From: Larkinella humicola
GTDB lineage: Bacteria; Bacteroidota; Bacteroidia; Cytophagales; Spirosomataceae
Assembly (NCBI RefSeq): GCF_008727875.1
Contig: NZ_VTWS01000009.1
Span: 1-64,000, forward strand
Direction of reading: 5' to 3'
DNA length: 64,000 nt
Numbering within the stretch: the first letter of the stretch is position 1; each line of letters starts with the position of its first letter. The notes under the pieces were generated by a model that made no database searches, was not told the DNA's origin, and saw only the letters and a program-made list of their open reading frames with translations. Both the position numbers and the translations under genes were made by a program. Below are positions 37,301-46,114 of this stretch, one piece after another.

Positions 37301-37790
37301 GTTTCATCTCCCGCAGGTAGCACTTGTCAAACGTTGCGTTATAGTCCTGGCGGGAAGCTCCGTAGAGCATCAGCATGGCGTTTTCGGCACTGTCGGTTCG
37401 GGTTTCGATGTCACCGTGTCCGGCAAAATAGACATACACCCGATCACCGGTTTTCACCTTTTTTTTGACCGTTGTCAGGGCGTCGGTCAGGTTGATCAAC
37501 GTAGCCTGCCGGTTGATCAGCGTCTCGACCTGCGACGCGGGTACGCCCGCCGACCGGACGAGGTAATCGGCAAAAACGAGCGCATCCCGGTCCGCAAACC
37601 GCAGCGACGGCAGGAACTGGTAGGTCGAAATTCCCACCACCACACCGTAGGCCGTCGTGCCGACGCCAGATGCTGTCTGAGTCGTCTCGGCCTTGCCGCC
37701 CCGGTTGGTAGACGGTGGCTGGGCGAAGACGGAAGTAATTAAGAGCCAAAAAATAAAGGATTGAAGGAGCAGAGAAAGTCGGGTGAGCAT
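34320..37790 (-). CDS. exported caspase-like peptidase fused to a long TPR array
   Basis: 1156 aa with a signal peptide (TSVFAQ). The caspase-like domain (about 45-300) has YGVVVGISTYQFLP, catalytic His125 in YFAGHGD and Cys183 in VADACRSGA, then an EF-hand-like DSDKDRIVTKSELEVYL segment (about 250). Residues about 460-1140 are a run of TPR motifs (for example KKYYEQALKLDASSPMSHAG, EALAAFTEAIRLNPKNVQAL). The TPR-coding stretch (roughly 34.7-36.4 kb) is visibly more AT-rich than the peptidase-coding end. It has its own shared promoter at 37815-37843. TPRs probably bind the partner or substrate. Confidence 0.9.
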   Translation of the reverse strand: MLTRLSLLLQSFIFWLLITSVFAQPPSTNRGGKAETTQTASGVGTTAYGVVVGISTYQFLPSLRFADRDALVFADYLVRSAGVPASQVETLINRQATLINLTDALTTVKKKVKTGDRVYVYFAGHGDIETRTDSAENAMLMLYGASRQDYNATFDKCYLREMKRWLDELTAAGAEVVFVADACRSGAFALMGGSVGQSRTMLGLGKEWAGQVKILSCEPGELAIEGVEFGNGRGLFSYCLVDGLMGMADSDKDRIVTKSELEVYLKTTVPKTARPHVQHPELLGGEGDMSIGTVNSDSLRVYQQRKTRDYSLLTATQTKGFEADLLRGLDSTTQRVYKQFEQALTARHLLHPAGQSALDYLRQLPARNNAKLRGLMTRNLVAALQVRTEGLLRPLLQEIRLYELPASIAQLDSAIAEIDTSIVLLGNNHNLIQNLTARRLFLEGKRLLTTKRNRIEFNDSLTLMAMNRFRESARLEPNMPYTYWEMSMTSFVLTQLDSSMIYMEKCLELLPNSVAVLNLIGEQYLTRNQFSKAKKYYEQALKLDASSPMSHAGLAKFYHESKDEKRTEFHRQKGIEGYERQYKGRLNEIQTAKIDIYRKIGQHDKAISIARDLLKMDSTYAFALAEIGLNYFIQQRWNESIDAYERYFRLNSSDGLSHAMIAFAYLRRYEKTKQTMDRQWADENSQVSLRLNPGNLIGLLVRYDLEFENKNYSAALLFAKQAMLINPSFASSQFRLGRVYLALNDTLQAWHCFQLADSLSTEGDDVSVELGNLYFSNRKYIAAESIYRRAVALIPDQPEVLLKLAMTLVMVGHHDDEALALCQQVQRLNPKDDAQWFLRGGILAKQNKYPEALAAFTEAIRLNPKNVQALAFMGKIQKIVGQYQPAAEAYRQAAYVDSANSTYPIEAAWLYYNKLRKNDLAFEMCSRVLAIDTAAYPIAAQRDHKVIERLAIAYAIMGHISIDRNQYDQIIHWYAKAIATKPEGSDNDNYQFQIGLAHIDLGQPAKAIPTLQEAIRLKPYNIDYHNLLATAQVRSGDAVAGETEARAVLRMDSINVRATQTLAVALLRQNRYAEAWQWGQRLEKIATVNLWEAPYFYARWFARQGNTKEALPHLEKAFKQGFGTDASVILTNPDFDPIKPDTGFMNLMRTYCPEKK

Positions 37791-37814
37791 AGCGCAAATG
37801 CTGGTCTTTTTTGA

Positions 37815-37843
37815 TTATTCCGTTGGTGCTTAAGAATGTAACA
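37815..37843 (-). promoter_or_regulatory. shared ECF-type promoter, TPR-caspase gene
   Basis: Minus strand: TGTTAC, 17 bp, GAATAA, with CG before GAATAA as at caspase gene 1. The downstream hexamer ends 24 bp before the start codon. Confidence 0.82.
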
Positions 37844-37879
37844 AAACCACAAAATTGATTTTACGCTGAATCAAACGCC

Positions 37880-40800
37880 TTACTCCACCAGCACAAAAGC
37901 CGCCCACTTGAACGGTTCCTTCGGATACCGGCTCCGCATCTGGCTTTGGGCATAGTCGTAAGCTGCGGGGACAGAGCCTTTTTCGAGTAGTTGACCGTAA
38001 AAGAGGGTCATGTATTCGGCGGTTTCCTGGTCAGACACCCGCCAGAGGCTCATCAGCAGATACCGCGCTCCGGCCATCTTCACGGCCCGTTGCAGGCCAT
38101 AAACTCCCTCGCTGCCCTTCACCTGCCCCAGCCCCGTTTCGCAGGCGCTCAACACCACCAGTTCGGTGCCGCGCAGGTTCAGGTTCGACAGTTCGTAAGC
38201 GGTCAGAATGCCGTCATCGACGCCCTCGATGGGCGTCCCCCCTTTCCAGACGTAGTTGGCTCCGGCCATCACCAGCCCCGACCGCAGCAACGGATTCTCC
38301 GAAAACTGAAACCGGTTGCGTTCGTCGCTAACGAGCGCTATTCCGTCGGCTTTGGGTTTGGGCAGATCGGGAAAGAAAAAACCGTGGGTGGCAATGTGCA
38401 GGATTTTCGGCGAGTGACCCGACAACGCTTTTACACTGCCTTCCGTAGCGGTTTCTTTGGTTAGGTAAGTAGTTTGAGTAGGGGGCAGTATCCGGCGCAG
38501 GTTATCCACTTCGGCCTGGGTGCCGGGCAAATAATCCCAGGTGCCGGAGCGGGTCGCTTCGCGCAGGGCCAGTCGCTGCTGAACCTCCTTCAGACGGGTC
38601 TGCCGAACCAACCCCACACTGTCGGCATCGTAGGTAATGCCGCCGTAGAGACTGGTTTTGAGGGTATTTTTAGCCAGCGGCTGCTCGGTTTGGGCTGTAC
38701 GCAAGGCTACCACGCGGGTGCTGCCCACCTGCCGAATCCGGAAGCGGTCGGCCATGCGCTGGCTGGTGTCGGCGGGGTTGGGCAGGGCCGCCAGCGCGAT
38801 TTGGTGCAGCCGCCCGGCGGGGGAAACAAATACGGTTTTGACGCCCTGTAAGAGGGAATCGAGCGGTTGCCAGATAAGTCGCGAAAGGGCGAGTCCTTTT
38901 CCTAATTGAGCGCTACCGTTGCCGGTTTCGGCCACACCGCCCCGGTACAACCCATTGATGTCGGAAGGAGATGCGGTTCCGGCAGTGAGCAATTGATCAA
39001 ATTGTCGTTGCTCGCCCAAAAACACGAACTTGGGTTGGGTATAACCGGGTCTCAGCACCAGAGCGGCATAAAGAGTGCTGTCGGTCGGGCGTTTATGGTA
39101 ATATCGAAAGGAAACGAACTCGATGGCGACTTCATCGGGCTTGAGAGCTTGCTGAATCTGGGGCCATTCTATGCGCAAGGAAGTGAAGGCCTGGCCGTAT
39201 TCGGGCAAACGCAAAACGAGTTGCTGCTCTAAGTCGGCGGCTTTACGCTGGAGCGAATCTACGCCCTGTTGCTTGGTTAAGGGTAGTGTGAGCTGGCGGT
39301 TTAGAATTATTTTGGTACTTCTGAGTTGACTATCAATACGGATGGTTACACTGTCTTTGGTTTGAGTGAGGAGAGTATTCAGTAATTGAGAAGCCATTAG
39401 GCCCATGCCTTTGCTAAGTAGGGCGTCGTTATAATTTTGTCCGAGTAGAACCGTATTCTTTTTAGGTGATTCAAATCCGAGGGAGTAAACCGCTTCTGAA
39501 AAATCAAGTTTTTCTTGAAACTGAACCAATCCTGACTCATTGAGCATATATACGTTTTGAAGAAGCTGAACTTTATATCGCTGCTGTGCTTCTAAAATCA
39601 TTGGGATCGCTAGCTCATATTGTTCCATTGATTTATATACCAATGCCAAACGAAGGAGCGAACTAATGTAAGTTGGATGAGCCCTATCTACTGCTTTTTC
39701 AAGAATATTTTTCGACTCTTCAAAATTTATTCTTGCTTTTTCAAATTCACCTAACATAACATACGAAGTACCTATAATTCTCAATGTCTCAGCGTAGAGC
39801 GGATGGCCCTTACCCACCACTTTTACAATAATAGGAAGGGCCTCTTTCAATACAGGCACTGTTTCTTCGTAATAACCATAGGCTTGAAATAACATAACAA
39901 ATTTTATCAGCGCTAATGTGTACTGAAAACTATTGGACAGATCGGGTATGTTTTTTGCGAGTGTGCGAAAATCCTCAAAAAGATGCAACGATTCATCATC
40001 TTGCCCCATGTATCCTTGCAGTAAGCCCAAATCTGCTAGCACCATAGCATAGTCAGGATGTAATTTACTTAACGCTCTTTCCCTAATCGTTAAACATTCC
40101 TTTAAAATTGGAATAGCTTTTTCATTCTGACCGATGATTTGATAAAAATCAGCCAAATTAAACAGCACATCAGCATACCTATTATTTAATTTCCCTAATG
40201 AGTTTTCAACAATAGATAAGGATTCCAGATAAAATGGCAAAACTTTCTCATATTGCCCCATCTCTACGTGCATCTTCGCCAAATTAAACAGCGAAACTGC
40301 ATAGTTGATATGATTTTGCCCAAGTTTACTTTTAATAATTATCCGGGCATTTTCGTAGAGATCTGTTGCTTTTTCAAATTGATACGTCTTGACATAAATG
40401 CCGGCCAGATTACCCATTGCACTAGCCAAAACAAGGCTGTCTTTTCCCGCTACGCGCTTCACAATAGCCAGAGATTCTTCTGCTAATCCGATCCCTTTCT
40501 TATAATTATCCAGGTTAACGTTTATTACAGCTACTAAATTCAGGGTAGTGGCATAGTCAATATGCTCCTTGCCAAAATTTTTATATCTGATTTCTAACGC
40601 TTCCGTCGCGAACGTCAGCGCTTCTTGATATTGACCCATACTCCGGGCGAGCGCAGCTATATTTGTCAGGATCATCGCGTAATTCGGATGAAGTTTTCCC
40701 GACAGTTGCTCCTGAATTTTCAGAGACTCTTTATACAATGGCAAAGCTTTGTTAAACTGTCCGGTTTGCTCATACGATAAAGCGAGGTTATTTAGATCAG

Positions 40801-41464
40801 CGGCATAGTCAGCATTCATCTTACCAACTGTTCTAAGACGGACATCCAGAATTTTCTCAGCGACGGGTACTGCGCTCAAGAAGAGACGCCTGTTTACTAA
40901 AGTGGTTAATTGCGAGGTTAGCGTATCCAAATCCACGCGTCGTCCCTTTTCAAACCAGAATTTATGATTTACACCATCTTTATTCCAAACTTGTGCCAGC
41001 CCTTCCATTAACCCATTTTTATAGGAAATAACTGAACTCGGACCACCACTGGGATACCAGGTGTAGGTAGTGTCTTGTTCTTTCTTCAAGTAAATAGTTG
41101 AAAGTCTGCTCCGGTTTCCATTCGGATAATACCAGATACAAATCCCCTCCATTATTTCCTCTGGGATTATTTGAACCATTTTCCCTTCCCACTGCTTTGA
41201 ACCAGAACGGTAAAAATCACGGGTTATACCGATGGGCTTGCCCGCTTTGTTAAAAGAAATTAGACGATAATAAGCGATACTGTCCGGCAGAGCTGTTTCT
41301 TTCCAGGTTTTCGTATAAGTAATAACCCAATTACCTACACGTTGTCCAGCAGCATTACGCAAATTTGGAGCAGATGGAATGGGCGGGTCAATCTGAGCCT
41401 GCACCAGCAGCGGTAGCAACAAAAAAAGAAGTCCGAATCGACCTGACAGAGAAAGTGTTGGCAT
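37880..41464 (-). CDS. exported MORN-like/TPR/CHAT peptidase
   Basis: 1194 aa with a signal peptide (PLLVQAQ). Residues about 85-175 have MORN/YwqK-like repeats (GICIWYYPNGNRSRLSTIY, GGPSSVISYKNGLMEGLAQVW by their starts). Residues about 185-640 are kinesin-light-chain-type TPRs of 42 residues (YAADLNNLALSYEQTGQFNK). A CHAT domain fills about 850-1194, with catalytic His1027 in HIATHGFFFP and Cys1108 in VLSACETGLGQ. CHAT proteases are separase/caspase relatives. The TPR-coding DNA (about 39.3-41.3 kb) is AT-rich. The shared promoter lies 20 bp upstream. A protein-binding protease is the safest reading. Confidence 0.9.
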   Translation of the reverse strand: MPTLSLSGRFGLLFLLLPLLVQAQIDPPIPSAPNLRNAAGQRVGNWVITYTKTWKETALPDSIAYYRLISFNKAGKPIGITRDFYRSGSKQWEGKMVQIIPEEIMEGICIWYYPNGNRSRLSTIYLKKEQDTTYTWYPSGGPSSVISYKNGLMEGLAQVWNKDGVNHKFWFEKGRRVDLDTLTSQLTTLVNRRLFLSAVPVAEKILDVRLRTVGKMNADYAADLNNLALSYEQTGQFNKALPLYKESLKIQEQLSGKLHPNYAMILTNIAALARSMGQYQEALTFATEALEIRYKNFGKEHIDYATTLNLVAVINVNLDNYKKGIGLAEESLAIVKRVAGKDSLVLASAMGNLAGIYVKTYQFEKATDLYENARIIIKSKLGQNHINYAVSLFNLAKMHVEMGQYEKVLPFYLESLSIVENSLGKLNNRYADVLFNLADFYQIIGQNEKAIPILKECLTIRERALSKLHPDYAMVLADLGLLQGYMGQDDESLHLFEDFRTLAKNIPDLSNSFQYTLALIKFVMLFQAYGYYEETVPVLKEALPIIVKVVGKGHPLYAETLRIIGTSYVMLGEFEKARINFEESKNILEKAVDRAHPTYISSLLRLALVYKSMEQYELAIPMILEAQQRYKVQLLQNVYMLNESGLVQFQEKLDFSEAVYSLGFESPKKNTVLLGQNYNDALLSKGMGLMASQLLNTLLTQTKDSVTIRIDSQLRSTKIILNRQLTLPLTKQQGVDSLQRKAADLEQQLVLRLPEYGQAFTSLRIEWPQIQQALKPDEVAIEFVSFRYYHKRPTDSTLYAALVLRPGYTQPKFVFLGEQRQFDQLLTAGTASPSDINGLYRGGVAETGNGSAQLGKGLALSRLIWQPLDSLLQGVKTVFVSPAGRLHQIALAALPNPADTSQRMADRFRIRQVGSTRVVALRTAQTEQPLAKNTLKTSLYGGITYDADSVGLVRQTRLKEVQQRLALREATRSGTWDYLPGTQAEVDNLRRILPPTQTTYLTKETATEGSVKALSGHSPKILHIATHGFFFPDLPKPKADGIALVSDERNRFQFSENPLLRSGLVMAGANYVWKGGTPIEGVDDGILTAYELSNLNLRGTELVVLSACETGLGQVKGSEGVYGLQRAVKMAGARYLLMSLWRVSDQETAEYMTLFYGQLLEKGSVPAAYDYAQSQMRSRYPKEPFKWAAFVLVE

Positions 41465-41483
41465 ACAAACAGGAATTTCATCT

Positions 41484-41512
41484 ATATTCGCTAATTCGGT
41501 GAAATAGTAACA
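41484..41512 (-). promoter_or_regulatory. shared ECF-type promoter, CHAT gene 1
   Basis: Minus strand: TGTTAC, 17 bp, GAATAT. The downstream hexamer ends 19 bp before the start codon. It sits in the 64-bp gap to the divergent CHAT gene. Confidence 0.75.
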
Positions 41513-41528
41513 TCAAAACCCGTTTTTT

Positions 41529-44315
41529 TTGATCCGCCATTCTTTTCTGCCGCTCCGAGCCTGGCTGCTGCTTTTACTCGCCCCGCTGGGGATGCTCCCT
41601 GCCCTGGCGCAGTCGGCAGAGGCTCTGCAACGGGAGGGCAACGCCATCTACCGCACCGGGCCCGCCAAAGCCCTCCGGCTCTTCGGGCAGGCGCGGCAAC
41701 TGGCGCTCCGGCACAAACAACCCGACCGGGTCGCCAATATTCTCGTAGACGAGGCCACGGTGTATAATGTGATGTACGACAACTACCCCCAGGCCACCAC
41801 GATTTGCCGGGCCGGTCTTCAACTTAGCCCGCTGGCCGACAGCACCCGGTTTAAACTCTGGGCCAGTTTGGGTGAGTTGTACCACCTGCGAAACCGCCCC
41901 GACTCGCTGAACTGGTTCTGGCAACGCGCCAACGCCCTGCTGACGGCCCGGCACGCCCTCGAACGGGAAACACCTGCCTACGTAGCTGTATTCTGGAGTA
42001 ACCAGGGTATGGCTTACCTGGAACAAGGCGACTACCGACGGGCTGAAACCTGTTTTCAGAAACGGCTCCTGCTACTGGCCAACCAGAATACCCTTACCCG
42101 TCAGGCCATCGCTGAAAATCAGTTCGCTTATTTCTACCTCCAAACAAACCAGCCTGCTCTCGCTGACTCGCTCTTTCGCGCATCGCTACAACATTACACC
42201 GCTCCGGATCTCACGCGGGGATGGTTACTGCTGGGTCTGATTGAGTGTCGATTACACCAAAAGCGGACCGATTCGGTCTTGCTGTTCGTGCGTGAAGCGA
42301 GGCAATGCGTACGACGCGCGGGGGCCGATGGAGCCGAACTGGCTGCTTACCTCAATCAGTCCCTGGGTAAGTACCGGGAACAAAAAAACCAGCTAGTTGA
42401 GGCCGAGGGTTTGTTTGCCCGGTCGTTGGTAATGAGCCAACGGCTGGCGGCATCGTACCGGTTACAGTGGCGTGGTTTGATGGCGATGAGTCGGATTGCC
42501 CGGCAGCAGAACGACCTGCCCGGCGCACTGGCCTTTGCCCAGCGGGCTATCCAGCAGGCCAGCATCCGGTTTCAAAGCGCCGACCTGAGCCAGAATCCCG
42601 CCCCCGGTGATTTTTTAAATGGACCTGACCTCTTCGAATCGCTCTGTCAGAAAGCCCGCTTGCTCCGATCGGCGCGTGAAATCCCCAACCACCTGCGCCT
42701 GGCCGACCAAACTTTTGAGCGGGCCTTTGCCCTCAGCGACCTGTTGCAGGGGTCATACAGTTCAGAACTGACCAAATTATTTGTGCAGGAAAAACTCCGC
42801 CCAGCCTATCGCGAAGCCGTCGCTGTCGCCTACGCCCGTTACCGGCAGCAGCCCGACCCCGCCACGCTCGCAACCTTGCTGCACCGGCAGGAACAGGGCA
42901 ACGCGTCGGTTTTGCACGAACTGCTCCAAACATTGCAAAAACCGTATGCCAACGCGCCCCCGCACCTGATTGAAGCTCTGCAACAGGCCAAAAGCCGGTT
43001 ATCGGAGGCCAAAACCGTCTGGGTCGAACGCAATCAGGCGGGTATACCGCAATCCATTGATCCTGACCTGGTCAACGCCGAACTGGCCTGGAGCCGCGCC
43101 TACCAGAAGCTACAGCCCTACAGTCGGCATCTCCCCACGCAACCCAATGAACTAAAGCACCTGCAAAGCCGCCTGGATCGCCAAACCGCCTTCTTACAGT
43201 ACAGCCTTACGCCCGACTCGCTGCTGCTGACGGTGGTGAAGGCGAATACGGTTCGGGTGCAGTTGTTGCCCATTAGCGGAGCCGACCTGAACCGGCTGAG
43301 TGTCCTCCTCCGGCGCGAAGCCTACCGCAATCCCGACCCGTTTCAATACGCCGGTCAGGCCACGGCGCGGGCCTTGTTCGAGCGGCTCCTGGGTCCCGTC
43401 TGGACGGATTTACAAGGCATCACCCGACTGATGATCGTGCGCGACGGGCCGCTGCACTACGTTCCCTTTGAGGTGCTGGAAACGGGCCTTCGCCCGGATG
43501 ATTACCTGCTGCGCTATGCTGCCATCACCTACGCGTACGCGATGAACCGGGTAGCCGAAGGCCAGGGATCTCGCCCGGACGGGAATCCATCGGTGCTGAG
43601 TATGGCGCCATTTGCCGTAACAAAAACCGCCCTGGCAACCGTTCGGCAATGGGGCTACGAACCCCTGGCGGGGTCAGATGTTGAAGCCGAGGTGTTGTCG
43701 GGAACCCATTCAACGGCAAACAACGCCAGCAAAAGCACTTTTCTGGCCCTGCTTCCCCAGCACCAGTTGCTGCACCTGGCCACCCATGCCGAAGCCAGCG
43801 ATACCGACCCCGGTAATTCCAACATTGCGTTTTTCCCCGCCGATTCGTCGCACCGGCTCTATGCCCACGAACTGGATTTACTGGATTTGCGGCACATCCG
43901 GTTGGCGGTGCTGAGTGCCTGCCGCACCGGAAGCGGCCAATTCCACGAGGGCGAAGGACTCCTGAGCCTCAGCCGGGCTTTCGCTTCTGCCGGTTGCCCG
44001 CAGGTGATTACCTCGCTCTGGAATGCCAACGACGGTACCACGGCGACCCTGACACGACTGTTTTATGAAGAACTCCGGCGCGGCCAACCGACGGATGTAG
44101 CCCTGCAACAGGCCAAGCTCCGGTTTCTGATGATGCAGGCGACGGCAGGCGCATTTACCCCACCGCATTTTTGGGCTCACCTGATCCTGATGGGCAACCA
44201 CCAGCCCGTTTACCCCGGCCCGTCCGGGTGGCCCTGGGGCTGGCTGGGGATGGGCATTACGGTTTTTCTGGGTTTTACTACGTATATACTATACCGTTAC
44301 TATCGATTACGCTAA
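41529..44315 (+). CDS. exported TPR/CHAT peptidase with C-terminal membrane span
   Basis: 928 aa. Translation probably starts at TTG 41529, because the signal peptide (LLLLLAPLGMLPALAQ) begins there and the first in-frame ATG lies inside its hydrophobic core. TPR-like helices (about 30-460) precede the CHAT domain (about 590-895) with catalytic His753 in HLATHAEA and Cys798 in VLSACRTGSGQ. One membrane helix (about 902-922, LGMGITVFLGFTTYILY) ends in a basic tail (RYYRLR), which would anchor the protein with the protease in the periplasm. It is divergent from the other CHAT gene and lacks the shared promoter. Its stop overlaps the convergent anti-sigma gene. Confidence 0.85.
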   Translation: MIRHSFLPLRAWLLLLLAPLGMLPALAQSAEALQREGNAIYRTGPAKALRLFGQARQLALRHKQPDRVANILVDEATVYNVMYDNYPQATTICRAGLQLSPLADSTRFKLWASLGELYHLRNRPDSLNWFWQRANALLTARHALERETPAYVAVFWSNQGMAYLEQGDYRRAETCFQKRLLLLANQNTLTRQAIAENQFAYFYLQTNQPALADSLFRASLQHYTAPDLTRGWLLLGLIECRLHQKRTDSVLLFVREARQCVRRAGADGAELAAYLNQSLGKYREQKNQLVEAEGLFARSLVMSQRLAASYRLQWRGLMAMSRIARQQNDLPGALAFAQRAIQQASIRFQSADLSQNPAPGDFLNGPDLFESLCQKARLLRSAREIPNHLRLADQTFERAFALSDLLQGSYSSELTKLFVQEKLRPAYREAVAVAYARYRQQPDPATLATLLHRQEQGNASVLHELLQTLQKPYANAPPHLIEALQQAKSRLSEAKTVWVERNQAGIPQSIDPDLVNAELAWSRAYQKLQPYSRHLPTQPNELKHLQSRLDRQTAFLQYSLTPDSLLLTVVKANTVRVQLLPISGADLNRLSVLLRREAYRNPDPFQYAGQATARALFERLLGPVWTDLQGITRLMIVRDGPLHYVPFEVLETGLRPDDYLLRYAAITYAYAMNRVAEGQGSRPDGNPSVLSMAPFAVTKTALATVRQWGYEPLAGSDVEAEVLSGTHSTANNASKSTFLALLPQHQLLHLATHAEASDTDPGNSNIAFFPADSSHRLYAHELDLLDLRHIRLAVLSACRTGSGQFHEGEGLLSLSRAFASAGCPQVITSLWNANDGTTATLTRLFYEELRRGQPTDVALQQAKLRFLMMQATAGAFTPPHFWAHLILMGNHQPVYPGPSGWPWGWLGMGITVFLGFTTYILYRYYRLR

Positions 44316-45007
44316 GGTGCCAGTTTTTTCCAGCGAATTTGCCACCAGACCTTCCAGCGATCGGTTCGATTGATGGGATACACCGGCTCCCCCGACTGGT
44401 CGAGCAACTGAAACGTCGCATCGGCATTGTCGGGCTGGTTGTTGAGAAGATACGCGTTCAGCAGGTGCCACTGCACCGCCTGCCGGAAATACGGCCGCAG
44501 GCTGTCAGCCCGCGACAGCGTCTCCAGCGAGGGAATGGCCATTTCGGGTTGCCCATTGGCCAGAAACGCCTGCGCATCGAAAAAGTCGCGGTAAAACGCC
44601 CGCTGCCGGGGGGTCAGGTCGGTCTCCTGCAAATCGTCGCCCGACGCCCGGTAGCGTTGGGTTAGCGTCACGTCGTCGCGGTAGCTTTGCAGATCAACCC
44701 GGTCGAAAGTCAGGTACGCCAGTCCCAACCCGATCAAAACCATTCCGCTCACCACGACCCGCCCCAGGCGCCACCGGCGGAGTGGCTGGCGGTGCGCCAA
44801 TTCGTGCCGGACGGTTTTCCGAACGGTATGTTCCAAACTTAAGATCCTCAGGGCCTCATCGGCGGTTTGCAGCCGGAGAGCGGTTTCCCGGAAGTCGGCA
44901 TCGCGGGCCAGTTCCTGTTCAAAAACCAGCCGCTCGGCATCCGGTAATTTGTTCTGGTAGTAGGCTTCGATCCATTCCCATTGTTGTACTTGATCGGTTG
45001 GTCGCAT
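44312..45007 (-). CDS. putative membrane anti-sigma factor
   Basis: 231 aa. An N-terminal helical cytoplasmic part (WIEAYYQNKLPDAERLVFEQELARD by its start; about 1-88) has the look of anti-sigma domains without a zinc motif. One membrane helix (VVVSGMVLIGLGLAYLTF, about 83-100) follows, then a helical TPR-like periplasmic domain (about 125-210: RAFYRDFFDAQAFLANGQPE). It lies 97 bp downstream of the ECF sigma gene on the same strand, so the pair is probably an operon. The periplasmic part could sense the state of the exported proteases. The role is inferred from position and layout. Confidence 0.68.
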   Translation of the reverse strand: MRPTDQVQQWEWIEAYYQNKLPDAERLVFEQELARDADFRETALRLQTADEALRILSLEHTVRKTVRHELAHRQPLRRWRLGRVVVSGMVLIGLGLAYLTFDRVDLQSYRDDVTLTQRYRASGDDLQETDLTPRQRAFYRDFFDAQAFLANGQPEMAIPSLETLSRADSLRPYFRQAVQWHLLNAYLLNNQPDNADATFQLLDQSGEPVYPINRTDRWKVWWQIRWKKLAP

Positions 45008-45104
45008 AACAGATGTGGTTTGTGGGGAGCGGGCCGAAGCCCATGCTCCTGGTGTTTTTAGTCAATCATCCGTTCGGAATCAGAACGGTTTCGGTACGGG
45101 CAAA

Positions 45105-45659
45105 TCACTCAGCCCGACCGTTTTTTTTGCGCAGGATTTCACCCAGTCGCAGCATACAGCGGTATTTCCGCACTTTAGCCGCTTCCATCGTGATCTCCAG
45201 CAGGCGGGCAATCTCTTCCATGGAATAGCCCTCCCAGTAAAACAGTTTGAGTAGTCGCTGGCAGGCCTGACCCAGCCGCGCCAGAGCCTCTTCCAGATCC
45301 GGGAGCCGACGGTCTTCGGTGAATGCGTCGCTGGTCCGGTTTTCATCAAGATCGCCGGGTACGACCACCGACCGTCTTTGCAGCGTTCTCAGCCATTTAT
45401 TCCGCACAATGGTCGTCGCATACGCATCCAGCGCTACATCGGGCCGAACCTGATAGCTGCCCGACCGGACCTGCTGCCAAACAGCCAGCACCGTATCCTG
45501 CACCACATCATCAACATCCGAACGGGTTCCGCTGTTGCCCAGCACCATGCGCCGGGCAATCACGTTGACCCGCCGGGTTAGCAGGCGGATCGCACCGGCC
45601 AGTCGGCGCGGGTCGTCTGAGCAGAGGTCTTCGTAGAGCTTTTGGTCCTGGCTGGTCAT
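45105..45659 (-). CDS. ECF RNA polymerase sigma factor, probable regulator of the caspase/CHAT genes
   Basis: 184 aa. Region 2 covers about 25-95 (DVDDVVQDTVLAVWQQV, TTIVRNKWLRTLQRR) and region 4 about 125-175 (ACQRLLKLFYWEGYSMEEIARLLEITMEAAKVRKYRC, quoted by its ends ACQRLLKLFY and MEAAKVRKYRC). Its own promoter (45686-45714) has the TGTTAC-N17-GAATAG signal found before the caspase, CHAT and M48 genes, which suggests positive autoregulation. The anti-sigma-like gene follows on the same strand. This is the most likely factor recognising the shared promoters, but the sigma-like gene at 46115 is an alternative. Confidence 0.9.
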   Translation of the reverse strand: MTSQDQKLYEDLCSDDPRRLAGAIRLLTRRVNVIARRMVLGNSGTRSDVDDVVQDTVLAVWQQVRSGSYQVRPDVALDAYATTIVRNKWLRTLQRRSVVVPGDLDENRTSDAFTEDRRLPDLEEALARLGQACQRLLKLFYWEGYSMEEIARLLEITMEAAKVRKYRCMLRLGEILRKKNGRAE

Positions 45660-45685
45660 GCGGCAGCGAATTGGGTTTCACACAC

Positions 45686-45714
45686 CTATTCCGCGATAGC
45701 CGAGGAATGTAACA
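45686..45714 (-). promoter_or_regulatory. shared ECF-type promoter, sigma-factor gene (autoregulation)
   Basis: Minus strand: TGTTAC, 17 bp, GAATAG, with CG before GAATAG. The downstream hexamer ends 26 bp before the start codon at 45659. Confidence 0.82.
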
Positions 45715-45849
45715 TTTTTTTCAGGCGGGTTGTGATTTTTTTTTCGAAGCCGGGCATACACCCTCGAAACCCTGCTTCGAAAGCTTTTAGCGGACGTCCC
45801 GGAGCCGGTTTTCACCAACCAATAAACGACCCGTAAAAGGGTATCGGCT

Positions 45850-46038
45850 ATGCAAAAAAAGACCAAAGCTTCGGCTATGGGCTGGATGGGCATGTGCGGA
45901 TTGGTGGTGATGCTGGCGATGAGTGCCTGCGAATCGGTGGCGGTTGAACCCGCTCCGGCCGAAACGCAGCCCACTGTCCGCGTGACTTCCGCCGACGAAG
46001 ACCCACCAGACCGACCTGGCAAGCCGCCCGGGCGGTAA
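45850..46038 (+). CDS. small putative lipoprotein
   Basis: 62 aa. A basic start (MQKKTKAS) leads to a hydrophobic stretch and a lipobox-like LAMSAC (Cys at about residue 27), then an acidic, Pro-rich tail of about 35 residues. A strong terminator directly after the stop supports it as a real expressed unit. No function is recognised. It lies between the two sigma/anti-sigma pairs, in front of the second one. Confidence 0.6.
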   Translation: MQKKTKASAMGWMGMCGLVVMLAMSACESVAVEPAPAETQPTVRVTSADEDPPDRPGKPPGR

Positions 46039-46043
46039 AAACC

Positions 46044-46085
46044 AGCCGCCACATTACGGGAGTGTAATGTGGTGGCTTTTTCTTT
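46044..46085 (+). terminator. terminator after the small lipoprotein gene
   Basis: AGCCGCCACATTAC (46044-46057) pairs with GTAATGTGGTGGCT (46064-46077), with one G-U pair, and is followed by TTTTTCTTT. Confidence 0.9.
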
Positions 46086-46114
46086 ACTTTGTGGCTTAAT
46101 CGCTCCTGTTTCTG

